Shown in pieces: positions 41,142 through 51,304 of a stretch of DNA of 64,000 nt (positions within the stretch are counted from its first letter, which is position 1; each line of letters opens with the position of its first letter). The stretch is from Nostoc mirabile CHAB5784 (GTDB lineage: Bacteria > Cyanobacteriota > Cyanobacteriia > Cyanobacteriales > Nostocaceae). The translations under genes were made by a program, and so were the position numbers. A model generated the notes under the pieces. That model had not been told where the DNA came from and made no database searches. It saw nothing but the letters and a program-made list of their open reading frames with translations. The stretch is from positions 186,001-250,000 of the forward strand of contig NZ_JAIVFS010000002.1 in assembly GCF_020829645.1 (NCBI RefSeq). The letters are read 5' to 3'.

Positions 41142-41752
41142 TTTTTTAAATAATTAATATGCTTAACAGCTAAGGCCGATTGGCTAAGGCTCTGTTGCTA
41201 AGATGTGCAATTAATTTGTACATTTTTACGGATAATAACAAATTGCCTGTTATAGTGTTAATTTGGCTGTTGAAGCCTAACAGGCAAATTTCGTCTTTAT
41301 GCAGTAAGATATTCCTGACACTAAGCTTTGTGTAGATTTGAGAAAATATTAAAGCAAGCGCGATGGAACGATTGATTAAGTAATAGCGTCACCCGATATT
41401 AGAGAAAGCCGATAAAATGGCATTTATCATCTCCAATGTCAAGAGACAGAGAGACTTTTGACGGTTTGAAAAGACATAATAATAGGCATCTACAGGATTT
41501 CGTAGTGAATAACAAAACGAAATCGATAAAAACACAAATTTAGCACAGTCGATTTTTCAAAATGCTACTATAGCAACCCTAAATAGTTGCGGAATATTGG
41601 ATTTTGACCGTTGACGGTTAACACCCAACCTCAACGCGCACAATGAATTTTTCACAATTTAAATAGATTGCTATATAACTAAAGCTAGTTGGTGCTGTGC
41701 AACATCCAACCATTTGTTTAATTTAATTGGACTATTAATGCGAGGAGCAGTC
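41142..41752. other. Intergenic region after tRNA-Pro
   Basis: About 600 bp without a gene. The only structure I see is the double hairpin at 41243-41287. The rest is AT-rich; the tic22 promoter should lie in its last 150 bp. Confidence 0.5.
41243..41287. other. Strong nested stem-loop
   Basis: Outer 10-bp perfect stem TTGCCTGTTA/TAACAGGCAA (41243-41252 with 41278-41287), inner stem GGCT-GTTGA-AGCC. No T-run follows, so it is not a typical terminator. It could be a structured RNA, a cruciform, or a repeat unit. Confidence 0.5.
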
Positions 41753-42583
41753 ATGAAATCATTTATTCGCTTGGGCGCAACATTGGGTTTAGTAGGGAGT
41801 ACCCTGCTGGGGACTGTTTTTCTGGGAAATGTTCCAGTGCTGGCATTGCCAGAACAACAAATAAAAGAAAAATTGGATGCTGTACCAGTATATTTGATTA
41901 CAAATGATAAAGGTATACCACTGAGTCGTACCCTGTCAGAAGGTCAAAATGGTCAAAAAGGGGGTGCTTCGGTAACAGATGTTTATCTAAGTCACCAAGA
42001 GGCTCAAGCCTTTATTACCGAGTTGCGGAATGTTAAAGGCAAAGATCCAAAGATGGAAGAATTGGTGAAAAGCGTACAGGTGACAGCACTGCCTTTAGGA
42101 GTCATTTATCAGCAACTGCAACAAACAAAAAATCAGCCCAACCGTCTTGTATTTGCCTTTAAACCTGGAGATCAAGACATTCGGGGGGCAATGGACTTGC
42201 TGCGCCAAAGCGGTCAGAAGGTAGAGCAGTTTAAGAGCGTACCTGTTTTTGCTGTCCGATTTGCACCAGATAAAGGATATGTATCAGTTAACCTGACAGC
42301 TAATAATCAGCGGCTTATTCCTCTATTTTTGAGTAAGCAAGACGCACAAGGTTTATTGAGCCAAGTTAAGCAAAAAAATCCCAAGGCTGACATTCAGGTA
42401 CTAGAAGTAGATGGAGTTATCGATGCTTTACAAAAGAAAAACGATGAATGGCTCAAACAAGTGGTTCTAGTGCCTTCCCAAGAGTCAAGAGAGTATATCA
42501 TCAGGACGCAACCTAATAACGCACCCAAGACCCCCGCAACCAATCGCAACAATTCACGTCCTCCGGCCGCACCCAAAAAATAA
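41753..42583 (+). CDS. Tic22-like periplasmic protein
   Basis: 276 residues. The ATG at 41753 has GAGGAG 6 nt upstream and is preferred to in-frame starts 39 bases earlier. A signal peptide (FIRLGATLGLVGSTLLGTVF, cleaved near VLA) is followed by a Tic22 domain with two similar halves (VPVYLITNDKGIPL and VPVFAVRF / IPLFLSKQDAQG). In cyanobacteria Tic22 is a periplasmic chaperone-like factor needed for outer-membrane biogenesis. Ends with a proline-rich tail. prmC follows after 19 bp. Confidence 0.88.
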   Translation: MKSFIRLGATLGLVGSTLLGTVFLGNVPVLALPEQQIKEKLDAVPVYLITNDKGIPLSRTLSEGQNGQKGGASVTDVYLSHQEAQAFITELRNVKGKDPKMEELVKSVQVTALPLGVIYQQLQQTKNQPNRLVFAFKPGDQDIRGAMDLLRQSGQKVEQFKSVPVFAVRFAPDKGYVSVNLTANNQRLIPLFLSKQDAQGLLSQVKQKNPKADIQVLEVDGVIDALQKKNDEWLKQVVLVPSQESREYIIRTQPNNAPKTPATNRNNSRPPAAPKK

Positions 42584-42602
42584 GCATCCCTAGCATTACC
42601 AC

Positions 42603-43493
42603 ATGGCGGATAAACAGCCAAGGGTAGTTTCTGGTTTACAACTATGGCAGTGGCGCAATACTGCTCACCAAGCAGCGATCGCCACTGATGTCCCACCAGC
42701 CGAGGTAGATTGGCTGCTCCTAGAAGTTGCTGGGTTAGACCGCTTGGCACTGCGTTTGGAGTCTTTTAAAAACTGGCCCCAAATTCACCTGCAATTGCCT
42801 CTAGAAGAGTTAGATCGTTTGTGGCAAAGGCGATTAAATGACCGCTTACCAGTGCAGTATATTGCCGGAGTTACACCTTGGCGTAACTTTCAAATTGCAG
42901 TGTCAAGTGCGGTTTTGATTCCCAGACCAGAGACAGAATGCTTAATTGATTTAGCTTTAGCATCTGCTAGTAATGGCTCAGGACACTGGGCTGATTTAGG
43001 CACTGGGAGTGGAGCGATCGCACTGGGATTAGCAGATGTCTTGCCAGCAACAATTCATGCTGTTGATTACAGTTTAGAAGCTCTGGCGATCGCCCAAACC
43101 AACGCTCGTAATTTAGGTTTTGCTGACCGGATTAAATTTTATCAAGGTTCCTGGTGGGAGCCACTGACATTCTTAAAAGGTCAGTTCAGTGGTATGGTGT
43201 CGAACCCCCCTTATATACCCACCAGTACCTTACCTACCCTGCAACCAGAAGTAGTTAACCATGAACCACATCTAGCTTTGGATGGTGGCACTGATGGCTT
43301 AAATTGCATTCGCCATTTGATAGAAATTTCTTCCAGCTATTTGCAACCTGGTGGCGTGTGGTTAATTGAGATGATGGCAGGACAGGCGGATGCAGTGCGA
43401 GAACTTTTACAAAATCAAGGTAGCTATTGTAAAATTCAAATTCACGCTGATTTAGCTGGAATTGAACGCTTTGCCGTAGCTTATAAAAGTTAG
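42603..43493 (+). CDS. prmC: Peptide chain release factor N5-glutamine methyltransferase
   Basis: Methylates the GGQ glutamine of release factors. 296 residues. N-terminal helical domain, then SAM motif I (WADLGTGSGAIAL) and the catalytic NPPY (SNPPYIP). Preceded by the Tic22 gene and followed by tsaC, a common neighbourhood for prmC. Its TAG stop is part of a gagttag array (AAAAGTTAGGAGTG). Confidence 0.95.
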   Translation: MADKQPRVVSGLQLWQWRNTAHQAAIATDVPPAEVDWLLLEVAGLDRLALRLESFKNWPQIHLQLPLEELDRLWQRRLNDRLPVQYIAGVTPWRNFQIAVSSAVLIPRPETECLIDLALASASNGSGHWADLGTGSGAIALGLADVLPATIHAVDYSLEALAIAQTNARNLGFADRIKFYQGSWWEPLTFLKGQFSGMVSNPPYIPTSTLPTLQPEVVNHEPHLALDGGTDGLNCIRHLIEISSSYLQPGGVWLIEMMAGQADAVRELLQNQGSYCKIQIHADLAGIERFAVAYKS

Positions 43494-43580
43494 GAGTGAT
43501 GAGTTATGAGTTATGAGTTATGACAATTCCTCACTCGTAACTTCTGTACAGACGCGATTAATCGCGTCTCTACTCTTAAA
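43488..43580. repeat. gagttat/gagttag array with palindrome between prmC and tsaC
   Basis: agttaggagtgatgagttatgag array, inverse arm, and the palindrome GACGCGATTAATCGCGTC (43551-43568). Confidence 0.75.
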
Positions 43581-43589
43581 TTTGTAAAC

Positions 43590-44189
43590 ATGACACAAGT
43601 TTCTTTAACAAATCTAATAGCTGGCGCACGCGCTGGCTTGTTGGTGAGCTTTCCCACCGATACTGTTCCTGCACTTGCAGCGATACCAGAAAAAGCAGGA
43701 TTAATTTTTGCGGTGAAGCAACGCAGTCAAGACAAACCTTTGATTTTGATGGCTGCTAGTGCTAAAGATTTGTGGCTGTATATCAAAGGTAGTGAGGACG
43801 AGTATAAAGTTTGGCAAGAAGTAGCAGACAGATATTGGCCAGGAGGGCTGACATTAGTGTTGCCAGCGAGCGATCGCCTACCAAAAGTTATGAACCCTAT
43901 TGATCATACGACAATTGGGATTCGAGTCCCAAACAGTGCGATCGCCCAAACTATTTTGGCGCAAACAGGCCCACTTGCTACTACTAGCGCCAATTTTTCT
44001 GGTCAGCCGCCTTTGCAAACGATGGCAGAAATTGAGGTTCAGTTTCCCAAGGTTCTGACTTTAGATTACCAGAGTGAAATATCAGGGGTGGGTGTACCTT
44101 CCACCGTTGCTAAATGGACAGGAATAAATTGGCAGATTTTGCGGCAAGGTGCGATAAAGTTAGATATTTCGAGTGATAACCAAATATAG
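43590..44189 (+). CDS. tsaC: L-threonylcarbamoyladenylate synthase (Sua5/YrdC type)
   Basis: Makes threonylcarbamoyl-AMP, the donor used by TsaD. 199 residues, single YrdC domain. FPTDTVPALAA, KQRSQDKPLILM, GGLTLVLPAS, and TTSANFSG are conserved. Its partner tsaD lies 6 kb upstream on the same strand. Slightly shorter than Sua5 (no C-terminal Sua5 domain). Confidence 0.92.
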   Translation: MTQVSLTNLIAGARAGLLVSFPTDTVPALAAIPEKAGLIFAVKQRSQDKPLILMAASAKDLWLYIKGSEDEYKVWQEVADRYWPGGLTLVLPASDRLPKVMNPIDHTTIGIRVPNSAIAQTILAQTGPLATTSANFSGQPPLQTMAEIEVQFPKVLTLDYQSEISGVGVPSTVAKWTGINWQILRQGAIKLDISSDNQI

Positions 44190-44287
44190 GTCGCTATAAT
44201 GTTGTCTTCCTGGTTTTAGCAACAGAGAAATCTGGAACTTTAGTTTGCGCTGTTGTGGTCAATTAACAAGTTAATAATTGCCAAATT

Positions 44288-45229
44288 ATGAATTGGAGCA
44301 ACTGGATATATCTAGGAGCAGGAATAGCACTAGGTATGATTTTCCGTCAGTTATTTGCGCGATGGCTACGCCCAGAGCAGGCATCGCCTAATGTTTCATC
44401 TAGCTCATCTCCAGTAGCGCCATTAGATCAAGAAGATATGCTACCAATATCGCAACAGCTACAGCAAACGCAGCTGGCATACCTTATGGCAAGGGAAATG
44501 AGCCAGTTTAAAGCTGGTTTTTTGGCGCGGACTACCCATGAATTGCGATCGCCCCTCAGTGGTCTGATAGGCTTGCATCAGTTAATTTTGTCGGATCTGT
44601 GTGAAGATCCGGCTGAAGAGCGAGAATTTATTGCCCAAGCTTACGAGCGAACCCTGAAGCTACTCAAGCTGATGGATGAAATTCTCAGCGTTGCCAGAAC
44701 TGAACACGGTACTAATAAATTAGATATTCAGCCCAGACCGTTAGCACAAGTTTTGGAAGATGTTCATAAATTAACTTATATGCTGGCGGCCAATCGCAAT
44801 TTTCCCTTGGAATTGTTACCCGCCGACCCAGAAATTTATGTTTTGACAGATTACCTCTGGCTCCGCCAAATATTGATAAGTTTAATAGATACTGCCATTA
44901 CTCAAATGGAGGAAGGCAGCATCTGTATTTCTAGCAGCACAGTACCTACAAGTAATTGTGTACACATTTGGTTGGATGTACCAACCCATGCCATACCTTG
45001 GAGCGAAGCGATTGATTTGATTAAATCTGAAGATCAGCCGATCCAGATTGACCAAGGAAACGCTGCTCTTTCCCCAGGAATGAAGCTATTAATCAATCAG
45101 ACTCTGGTGGAAGTTATGGGAGGAAAGTTAGAAATCCTGCCCTCGACGATTGCGAAGGAATCACATCAAGAGATTAGCAGATTACAAATCTCTATCCCCC
45201 TAGTGATTCCTGAAGCTGAACTTTTGTAG
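44288..45229 (+). CDS. Membrane histidine kinase with degenerate ATPase domain
   Basis: 313 residues. N-terminal membrane helix (WIYLGAGIALGMIF), Ser/Pro linker, HisKA H-box intact (TTHELRSPLSGLIG). In the ATPase domain the N box reads LRQILISLIDTAI, so the usual Asn is Thr, and the G1 motif (DxGxGI) is replaced by LDVPTHAIP. The distal GGKLEI segment remains. It may be a phosphotransfer or scaffold protein rather than an active kinase. No response regulator is adjacent. Overlaps the convergent GNAT gene by 38 bp. Confidence 0.8.
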   Translation: MNWSNWIYLGAGIALGMIFRQLFARWLRPEQASPNVSSSSSPVAPLDQEDMLPISQQLQQTQLAYLMAREMSQFKAGFLARTTHELRSPLSGLIGLHQLILSDLCEDPAEEREFIAQAYERTLKLLKLMDEILSVARTEHGTNKLDIQPRPLAQVLEDVHKLTYMLAANRNFPLELLPADPEIYVLTDYLWLRQILISLIDTAITQMEEGSICISSSTVPTSNCVHIWLDVPTHAIPWSEAIDLIKSEDQPIQIDQGNAALSPGMKLLINQTLVEVMGGKLEILPSTIAKESHQEISRLQISIPLVIPEAELL

Positions 45230-45671
45230 GAGGAACGAAAGCAAGGTTAGGTTGGTTGCATAACACCATCGTAGTCGTGGTGTTGGGTTGAAAACCAATC
45301 TTTTCGTAGAAACCCTGCTGGTGAGTAGTCATCAGGTAAACGCGCTCAACCCACTTCATGCGGGGATGACTCAAAACGGTTTCTACTAATTTACTTCCCA
45401 GCCCACTACTTTGATACTCTGGATGAATCACAACATCCCAAATTGTGGCGCGATAGATGCCATCAGATGTTGCTCTAGCAAAGCCAATGAGTCGATCGCG
45501 AAGGCAAACGGAAATCACTGGCTCACTGTTGGCAATGGCTATACCTAAATCTTCAATACTGCGACCTTTTGCCCAGAAAGCTGAAACGTTTAACAGTTCT
45601 TGGAGTTGGTAAAGGTCAATTTCAGACTTGCGTTCGCTAAATTGAATCTGAGACTCGTTCATGTATGGCAT
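45192..45671 (-). CDS. GNAT family N-acetyltransferase
   Basis: 159 residues. GNAT core with [21 protein letters not shown] and acetyl-CoA loop YQSSGLGSKLV, then GFYEKIGF. Paralog of the gene at 39940 without its N-terminal extension. The 3' end overlaps the histidine kinase 3' end by 38 bp. Two in-frame ATGs are close together (45671 and 45662). The substrate is unknown. Confidence 0.88.
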   Translation of the reverse strand: MPYMNESQIQFSERKSEIDLYQLQELLNVSAFWAKGRSIEDLGIAIANSEPVISVCLRDRLIGFARATSDGIYRATIWDVVIHPEYQSSGLGSKLVETVLSHPRMKWVERVYLMTTHQQGFYEKIGFQPNTTTTMVLCNQPNLAFVPPTKVQLQESLGG

Positions 45672-45910
45672 CCAGTTTTGGCAATACCTTTGTATGGTTA
45701 AGTCATATTTTGCAAGAAAATATATTCAACGAGAAAGAAAGTTTAATGCAATACAGTTCAGTTAAGCATTTATTTCTTCTCTCAGTGCCGCGCCAGTTGC
45801 TTCAAGTCTCTTAACCGCAAGGGCGCACTGGCTTCTCTGCGCCTAATAAGGTTCGTTAAAAAACTTGACTTTGCCAAAAGGTTTTAGCCTTAACTGAACC
45901 GTATTGAAGT

Positions 45911-46324
45911 TTAATGACAAACCCACTTCCATAGAGGATGAGTTGGCCCCTGCTGACGTATCCGATAAACTTGTGTTTCTAAACGTTGTTTTTCCTGCTG
46001 TGGTAGTCCGAGTAAGATATTTCGACTTTGCCAAACTAAAACAGCAGCAGTCATTCCAATACAAAAGGCTAAACCGAAGGTAGACAGTGGATGGTAGAAG
46101 AGTCCATATCGCACCGCTACCCAGGTAAAATATTGTTGCCACAGAGAAATTTCTGCACGTAGACCCCACAAGCTAACAGGCGCAATGGTGAGCCACAAAA
46201 AGCCGACAAACAGCCACCTGCCATATATTGTCAGCTGGTGTAGCCTTTGTACTTGTTGAGCAAACGATGGGTCAGATTTTTCCAAGTCTGGGCCAGTAAT
46301 CAATGGTTCTTCCGGTTGATCCAT
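45911..46324 (-). CDS. Small membrane protein, unknown function
   Basis: About 137 residues from the ATG at 46324 (MDQPEEPLITG); the frame is open to a TTG at 46393, which would nearly abut secF. Two membrane helices (WLFVGFLWLTIAPVSLWGL and STFGLAFCIGMTAAVLVW). Similar small membrane proteins occur in cyanobacteria, with no known role. Directly downstream of secD-secF, so possibly co-transcribed; a translocon link is only suggested by position. Confidence 0.6.
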   Translation of the reverse strand: MDQPEEPLITGPDLEKSDPSFAQQVQRLHQLTIYGRWLFVGFLWLTIAPVSLWGLRAEISLWQQYFTWVAVRYGLFYHPLSTFGLAFCIGMTAAVLVWQSRNILLGLPQQEKQRLETQVYRIRQQGPTHPLWKWVCH

Positions 46325-46395
46325 AGGGGAATAAAATTCCAAAGCATAGGTGAGCAATTCAAAATCAGTAAACCAATTGTGAAATGCACACAAGT

Positions 46396-47382
46396 TTAAC
46401 TATCCTGGGAACTGGTAGATGTATCAATCGGCTCTAAGCTGTCTACCACTTGAGATTGACCCCTTTCTCGCCACCAAGTAAGGAGAGTACTGGCGATGAA
46501 AATACTTGAATAAGCTCCCATCGTGAAACCAATAATCAAAGCTAAAGAAAAGTTTCTCAGTGTTTCTCCGCCAAATAGAAAGATCGCAGATAATGTTAGC
46601 AACACGGTTAAGGTCGTATTGATTGATCTTGTCAGGGTTTGGTTAACCGCATCATCTACAATTTCGGCAATTGGCTGTTCAGGATTGATTTTAATGGTTT
46701 CCCGAATGCGATCGTAAATCACCACTGTGTCGTTGACTGAGAAACCTGTGATGGTAAGTAAGGCGACGATAAAAAGGCTATCTACTTCGATACCCGCCAC
46801 CAAACCCAAAATTGAAAAAGCCCCTACCGTGATCAAGATATCGTGCAATAGGGCAACGATCGCAAACACCGCATAATCCAACTGGAAGCGGAAGGTCATA
46901 TAGATAGTAATACCGATGAAGGAAACTATCAGAGCCAATACCCCGGATCTAAACAGTTCTTTTCCCAAGGTGGGGCCAACGGAGTCAATTTGGTTTTTTT
47001 GCGGATCAAAAACACCAATTTGTTCGCTTAAAGCATTTTGCAAGTTGGTGCGCTGATCGACACTTAAATCTTTTGACCGAATTAATACACCATTTTCTGC
47101 CCCATTTTCCGAGACAAGTTGGATGCTGCTATCACCAAGTCCCTGTGCTTTTGCGACTTCCCGAACAGCGTTGATATCAATTGGTTTGTCGCAGTTACCG
47201 GGTTTGGTGCAATCTCGGACAAACTGCAACCGTGTACCACCGATAAAGTCTAAACCGGGACGTAGGGGGGAGCGAATATTGGGTTGTTGCCAAGAAATCA
47301 CCATTGAGATGATACCGGCAAGAATAATAGCAGCAGAAATAGCCCACCAAAGCGATCGCGATTTGTTTATACTCAGTTTCAT
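46396..47382 (-). CDS. secF: Protein translocase subunit SecF
   Basis: Proton-motive-force-driven accessory of the Sec translocon. 328 residues, six membrane helices, periplasmic P1 domain. [12 protein letters not shown] near the start and [15 protein letters not shown] are hallmarks. Its ATG overlaps the secD TGA (ATGA), so translation is coupled. Confidence 0.96.
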   Translation of the reverse strand: MKLSINKSRSLWWAISAAIILAGIISMVISWQQPNIRSPLRPGLDFIGGTRLQFVRDCTKPGNCDKPIDINAVREVAKAQGLGDSSIQLVSENGAENGVLIRSKDLSVDQRTNLQNALSEQIGVFDPQKNQIDSVGPTLGKELFRSGVLALIVSFIGITIYMTFRFQLDYAVFAIVALLHDILITVGAFSILGLVAGIEVDSLFIVALLTITGFSVNDTVVIYDRIRETIKINPEQPIAEIVDDAVNQTLTRSINTTLTVLLTLSAIFLFGGETLRNFSLALIIGFTMGAYSSIFIASTLLTWWRERGQSQVVDSLEPIDTSTSSQDS

Positions 47383-48812
47383 TGAGCCACCTCTGCCTTC
47401 TTCGACACTGGCAGGTTTGGACAGAAAAGTTCTGTCTTCCGCAAAGAAGGAATTGAAATTGCCAAAAACAGCAATGTCCGACTACAGGTAATTGCGCTAA
47501 ACATACTCACACCCACTCCCAAAGCTAAGGTCAGTGCAAAGCCTTTGACTAAACCAGACCCCAGCCAAAACAGGGCAGCACAAGCAATCCATGTAGTGAC
47601 ATTGCTATCTAAAATACTAGAAAATGCTCGGTAAAAACCAGATTCCACAGAACGATACAAAGATTTACCAGCCCGCAATTCTTCCCGCGTCCGTTCAAAA
47701 ATTAGCACGTTGGCATCAACCGCCATCCCAATACTGAGGATAAAACCGGCAATTCCCGGCAAAGTTAGGGTGACACCCAATAAAGCAAAGGTTGACCAAG
47801 TTAAGAGGGAGTAGATCACTAGTGACACATCCGCAATCAGTCCTGGTAATCGATAATAAAACACCATGAATATTAATACTAAAGTTAAACCACCGACCCC
47901 AGCATAAATACTGCTTTGAATACTATCTTTACCCAAAGTTGCCCCTACTGTCCGCCTTTCTGCAATTTCTACTGGTACGGGTAATGCACCACCACGTAGC
48001 TGCACGCCTAAATCATTGGCTTGTTGTGCGGTAAACCGTCCTGTAATTATGGCAGAGCCACCACTAATACCTGCGGTGGCAAATTCTATGCCCACGGTAG
48101 GAGCGCTGATCAGTTCATTGTCTAGAAAAACACCAATGCTACGCCCAGTACCAGCAAGATTTTTTGTCAAATTGGCAAACAGTTGACCACCCTGTTGGTC
48201 GAAGCGAATGGCAACATGCCAGTTGTCACCTTGACTGGGTTCACCATAGGCATCCTTGAGGTATTTGCCAATTAGCGGTGGATTGGTGCTTTCAAACAAT
48301 TCTGCGATCACTTGATTATTTGAAAGCAAATCTTCTTGATTCTTGACAATTGCTGTTTTGTCAGTACTCTTTCTCAACTCTTCTTGTTTGACTTTCAATT
48401 CGGCTCTAGATGTTTGAAAAGCAAACAGTTGGGTTTCTGTATTCGGCTTTTGGGTGCGAAATTCTAACTGCGCCGTACCGCCTAGCACCCGTTCGGCTTG
48501 CTCTGGGTCATTAACTCCTGGTAGTTGCACCAATATTTTATCTGCGCCCACTGTTTGGATCAATGGCTCAGAAACACCCAGACCATTAATCCGACCTTCG
48601 ACAACTTTCTTTACACCTTCCAATTCTCGTTCGGTGATTTGGGGAATATCCGCTGATGGTTTCACCTGAATTGTGAGCTGTGAGCCTCCGCGCAAGTCCA
48701 GCCCAAGAGGTATCGGAATTGTAGCAATCACCGTAATAGCGGCGATTATCAGGACTAAAATCAAAATTAATAGCGATCGCTGTCTTTGCATACCATAACT
48801 CGCAACTGACAA
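47379..48812 (-). CDS. secD: Protein translocase subunit SecD
   Basis: 477 residues. First membrane helix, then [14 protein letters not shown], the large P1 periplasmic domain ([13 protein letters not shown]), and the C-terminal helices with [17 protein letters not shown]. Forms a two-gene operon with secF. Begins [17 protein letters not shown] at 48791 is an alternative start. A repeat block lies just upstream (48835-49019). Confidence 0.96.
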   Translation of the reverse strand: MSVASYGMQRQRSLLILILVLIIAAITVIATIPIPLGLDLRGGSQLTIQVKPSADIPQITERELEGVKKVVEGRINGLGVSEPLIQTVGADKILVQLPGVNDPEQAERVLGGTAQLEFRTQKPNTETQLFAFQTSRAELKVKQEELRKSTDKTAIVKNQEDLLSNNQVIAELFESTNPPLIGKYLKDAYGEPSQGDNWHVAIRFDQQGGQLFANLTKNLAGTGRSIGVFLDNELISAPTVGIEFATAGISGGSAIITGRFTAQQANDLGVQLRGGALPVPVEIAERRTVGATLGKDSIQSSIYAGVGGLTLVLIFMVFYYRLPGLIADVSLVIYSLLTWSTFALLGVTLTLPGIAGFILSIGMAVDANVLIFERTREELRAGKSLYRSVESGFYRAFSSILDSNVTTWIACAALFWLGSGLVKGFALTLALGVGVSMFSAITCSRTLLFLAISIPSLRKTELFCPNLPVSKKAEVAQ

Positions 48813-48834
48813 AGGCTATAATAGCGCTCTTTTG

Positions 48835-49019
48835 AGGAGTTATGAGTTAGGAGTTATGAGTTAGGAGTTGTGAATTAGGAGTTGTGAACAAAAATGTAAA
48901 TGTTTGGGCTTTGGTTGCTAATTTGTTGAGAGTTAGGAGTTTTGTGAATTAGGAGTTAGGAGTTGTAAATTCAAGATTAAATTCTTAACTCCTCACTCCT
49001 AACTTTTAACTCCTAACTT
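48835..49019. repeat. gagttag/gagttat arrays between secD and pdhB
   Basis: A long, imperfect direct array (48836-48890), a core, a second array (48931-48968), then an inverse array ending at the pdhB stop codon. This fills the whole secD-pdhB interval, so the secD promoter must lie in or before it. Confidence 0.75.
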
Positions 49020-50003
49020 TTAAACTCGCAAAGCTACCATTTTTTCCACAGCTTCCACTATTTGCTCTGGTTGGATGATTGTTAATCGCTCCAGGTTGCC
49101 GTTGTAAGGCGTGGGGATATCTTGGGAAGAAAGGCGCAGTACTGGTGCATCCAATTCATCAAATAAGCGATCGTTTATTGAGGCAATAACTTCTGCTCCA
49201 ATACCCGCAGTTCGCATCGATTCTTCTACAACAATGACTTTATGGGTTTTACGTACTGATGCACCAATAGTATCAAAATCTAATGGCTTGAGAGATATTA
49301 AATCGATAACTTCTGGATCATATCCTTGTTTTTCAAGAGTTTTTACTGCTTGTAGCACATGATGCCGCATCCTTGAATAAGTAATAATTGTGACATCTTT
49401 CCCCTCACGCACCATTTCTGCTTTATCCAGAGGTAGCAAGTATTCTTCTTCTGGTAAATCTTCTTTCAAGTTGTAAAGCAGAACGTGTTCAAAGAACAAC
49501 ACGGGGTTATCATCGCGGATAGCGGATTTCAGTAGTCCTTTAGCGTTTCTTGGTGTGGAGCAGGCAACAATTTTCAACCCTGGCACAGCTTGGAAGTAAG
49601 TTTCTAGTCGCTGGGAATGTTCTGCGCCTAGCTGCCGTCCCACACCGCCAGGGCCGCGAATTACCATCGGAATTTTAAAGTTACCGCCAGAAGTATAGCG
49701 CAGCATCCCAGCGTTGTTGGATATTTGGTTGAAGGCGAGCAGTAAAAAGCCCATATTCATGCCTTCAATTATGGGACGCAACCCTGTCATCGCTGCTCCC
49801 ACTGCCATCCCAGTAAAGCTATTTTCGGCAATGGGGGTGTCTAGAATGCGGAGTTCACCATATTTCTGGTACAGGTCTTTGGTAACTTTATAGGAACCGC
49901 CGTAGTGTCCGACATCTTCACCGAGAACAAATACACTGGAATCACGCGCCATTTCTTCATCAATGGCTTCCCGTAAGGCGTTGAAGAATAATGTTTCTGC
50001 CAT
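49020..50003 (-). CDS. pdhB: Pyruvate dehydrogenase E1 component, beta subunit
   Basis: 327 residues. Thiamine-binding and interface motifs are typical: [43 protein letters not shown]. Works with the alpha subunit (not in the window) to decarboxylate pyruvate. Single gene. The stop codon abuts an inverse gagttag array. Confidence 0.95.
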   Translation of the reverse strand: MAETLFFNALREAIDEEMARDSSVFVLGEDVGHYGGSYKVTKDLYQKYGELRILDTPIAENSFTGMAVGAAMTGLRPIIEGMNMGFLLLAFNQISNNAGMLRYTSGGNFKIPMVIRGPGGVGRQLGAEHSQRLETYFQAVPGLKIVACSTPRNAKGLLKSAIRDDNPVLFFEHVLLYNLKEDLPEEEYLLPLDKAEMVREGKDVTIITYSRMRHHVLQAVKTLEKQGYDPEVIDLISLKPLDFDTIGASVRKTHKVIVVEESMRTAGIGAEVIASINDRLFDELDAPVLRLSSQDIPTPYNGNLERLTIIQPEQIVEAVEKMVALRV

Positions 50004-50154
50004 TTAGACCTTTTAGTACGATTATAGTTTTAGAATTTTATCGTGCTGCTGTCGCAAATACGGTGAGCGATCGCACTAGTTAGAGATTGGGTTTTTTAAA
50101 CGAACCGCCCCAAGCATAGAGCGAGTAATTGCCATAACTATATCAACAGCTACT

Positions 50155-50421
50155 TTATTTAGATTTTAGAGGTTTTATGAGCTTTATGAGCGATCGCCTC
50201 CCCTCTTGAAAAACCCGTTCTGCAGCAGCGCGAGTGGCATTTTGTTGAGTGGTTCCTGGTTGCTGTGCTATCTGCAACCCTCGGTTTCTCGGTGTCGCCC
50301 CCACAGCATCAGCAAGCATTACCGCACTCAGCAATAAAGTTAAACTGTAGCGGGTAAATCTTGGTAGCAAGCACCAGAAAATCCTCTGAGACTTTGCACT
50401 CCTCATCATTTTTAGCCTCAA
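50155..50421 (-). pseudogene. Truncated leader of a TPR-type secreted protein (probable remnant)
   Basis: 88 residues. A signal-like segment (YSLTLLLSAVMLADAVGA) is followed by QQNATRAAAERVFQEG, a pattern that normally opens long cyanobacterial TPR/CHAT proteins. The frame ends shortly after in a lysine-rich tail (KLIKPLKSK). It looks like the first part of a larger gene whose body was lost. Whether it is expressed is unknown. Confidence 0.5.
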
Positions 50422-50724
50422 TCAGTGATTATTGACAGCCTTATTCCTGCCGGAACCAATCCCGCATATTAGTAAATTATTTAATTGTCCTCAGGGATAT
50501 TGCTGAAACTTTATATTGATTTTATGGGTGCGGTCAAAGTTTACGGTTCTGGTTTCTGTTTTTGCAACGAACTCCCTCGGCAAACCCTCATTTTATCGTT
50601 CTCACGCTTCCTCCCAGAAGATAAGTCAGGAGAAAAAGTATATATTGCCTAATTACAAGCAATTCTTGTCTACGTCCCAGCTAAATGGCATAAATAAAAG
50701 GATAAAATCGAATTAGACTCAAAT
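50422..50724. other. Spacer before toxin-antitoxin genes, no gene seen
   Basis: About 300 bp, AT-rich. A 66-codon open frame (50516-50716) has no family features. It should contain the promoter of the antitoxin genes. Confidence 0.5.
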
Positions 50725-50970
50725 ATGAAAATTAAGAACACAGCTATTATTGCCAAAGTAACGGCTGATGGAAAGCTAGAAATTCCTCCAGAAGTGTTAG
50801 CACAGCTTCAGCCCTGTACTGAGTATGAAGTCTCAGTTATAGAAGATGAGATAGTTTTCAAAAAAACTTATAACCGATTAACACTAAAAAAATTAAGAAA
50901 ACGAGTGAAAGAGGCTGGTTCAGATATAAATCAAGCAAAGCTTGAAGAAATCAGCCAAATAGTTAAATAA
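50725..50970 (+). pseudogene. Truncated antitoxin paralog
   Basis: 81 residues, AbrB/SpoVT-like pattern (AKVTADGKLEIPPEVLAQL). It parallels the next gene along its length and ends LEEISQIVK followed by a stop. Reading on past the TAA in frame gives VRQELW, which is the sequence that continues the intact neighbour (LEEISEIVKDVRQELW). So the C-terminus was cut by a stop mutation in a tandem duplicate. It has no toxin partner of its own. Confidence 0.75.
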
Positions 50971-51034
50971 GTTAGACAAGAACTTTGGACTGATATATTA
51001 GGTATTCATTATAATGCGATAAAGGAGTAAACTT

Positions 51035-51304
51035 ATGCAGACAGATCCAATTATCAGAGTCACTGATGAAAAGCAAATAAATCTCCCAGCAGAAATTGAA
51101 TCTCAACTGATACCTGGTGATGAATACAGAGTAATTCTAAAGGAAAATTGTATTGTTTTAGAAAAAATTACTCAGCAAAATGTAGATTTAGATGATTTTT
51201 TACAAAGTATTGAACAATTAGAACCCGATCCAAATCAACCCACGCTAGAAGAAATTAGTGAAATTGTTAAGGATGTCAGACAGGAGTTATGGTCTAATCC
51301 ATGA
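51035..51304 (+). CDS. Antitoxin of a PIN-type toxin-antitoxin module
   Basis: 89 residues. N-terminal beta-strand segment (IRVTDEKQINLPAEIESQL) like a swapped-hairpin DNA-binding antitoxin, and an acidic C-terminal tail that probably wraps the toxin. AAAGGAG lies 7 nt before the ATG. The stop overlaps the toxin start by 4 bp (ATGA). Expected to neutralise the toxin and repress its own promoter. Confidence 0.8.
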   Translation: MQTDPIIRVTDEKQINLPAEIESQLIPGDEYRVILKENCIVLEKITQQNVDLDDFLQSIEQLEPDPNQPTLEEISEIVKDVRQELWSNP

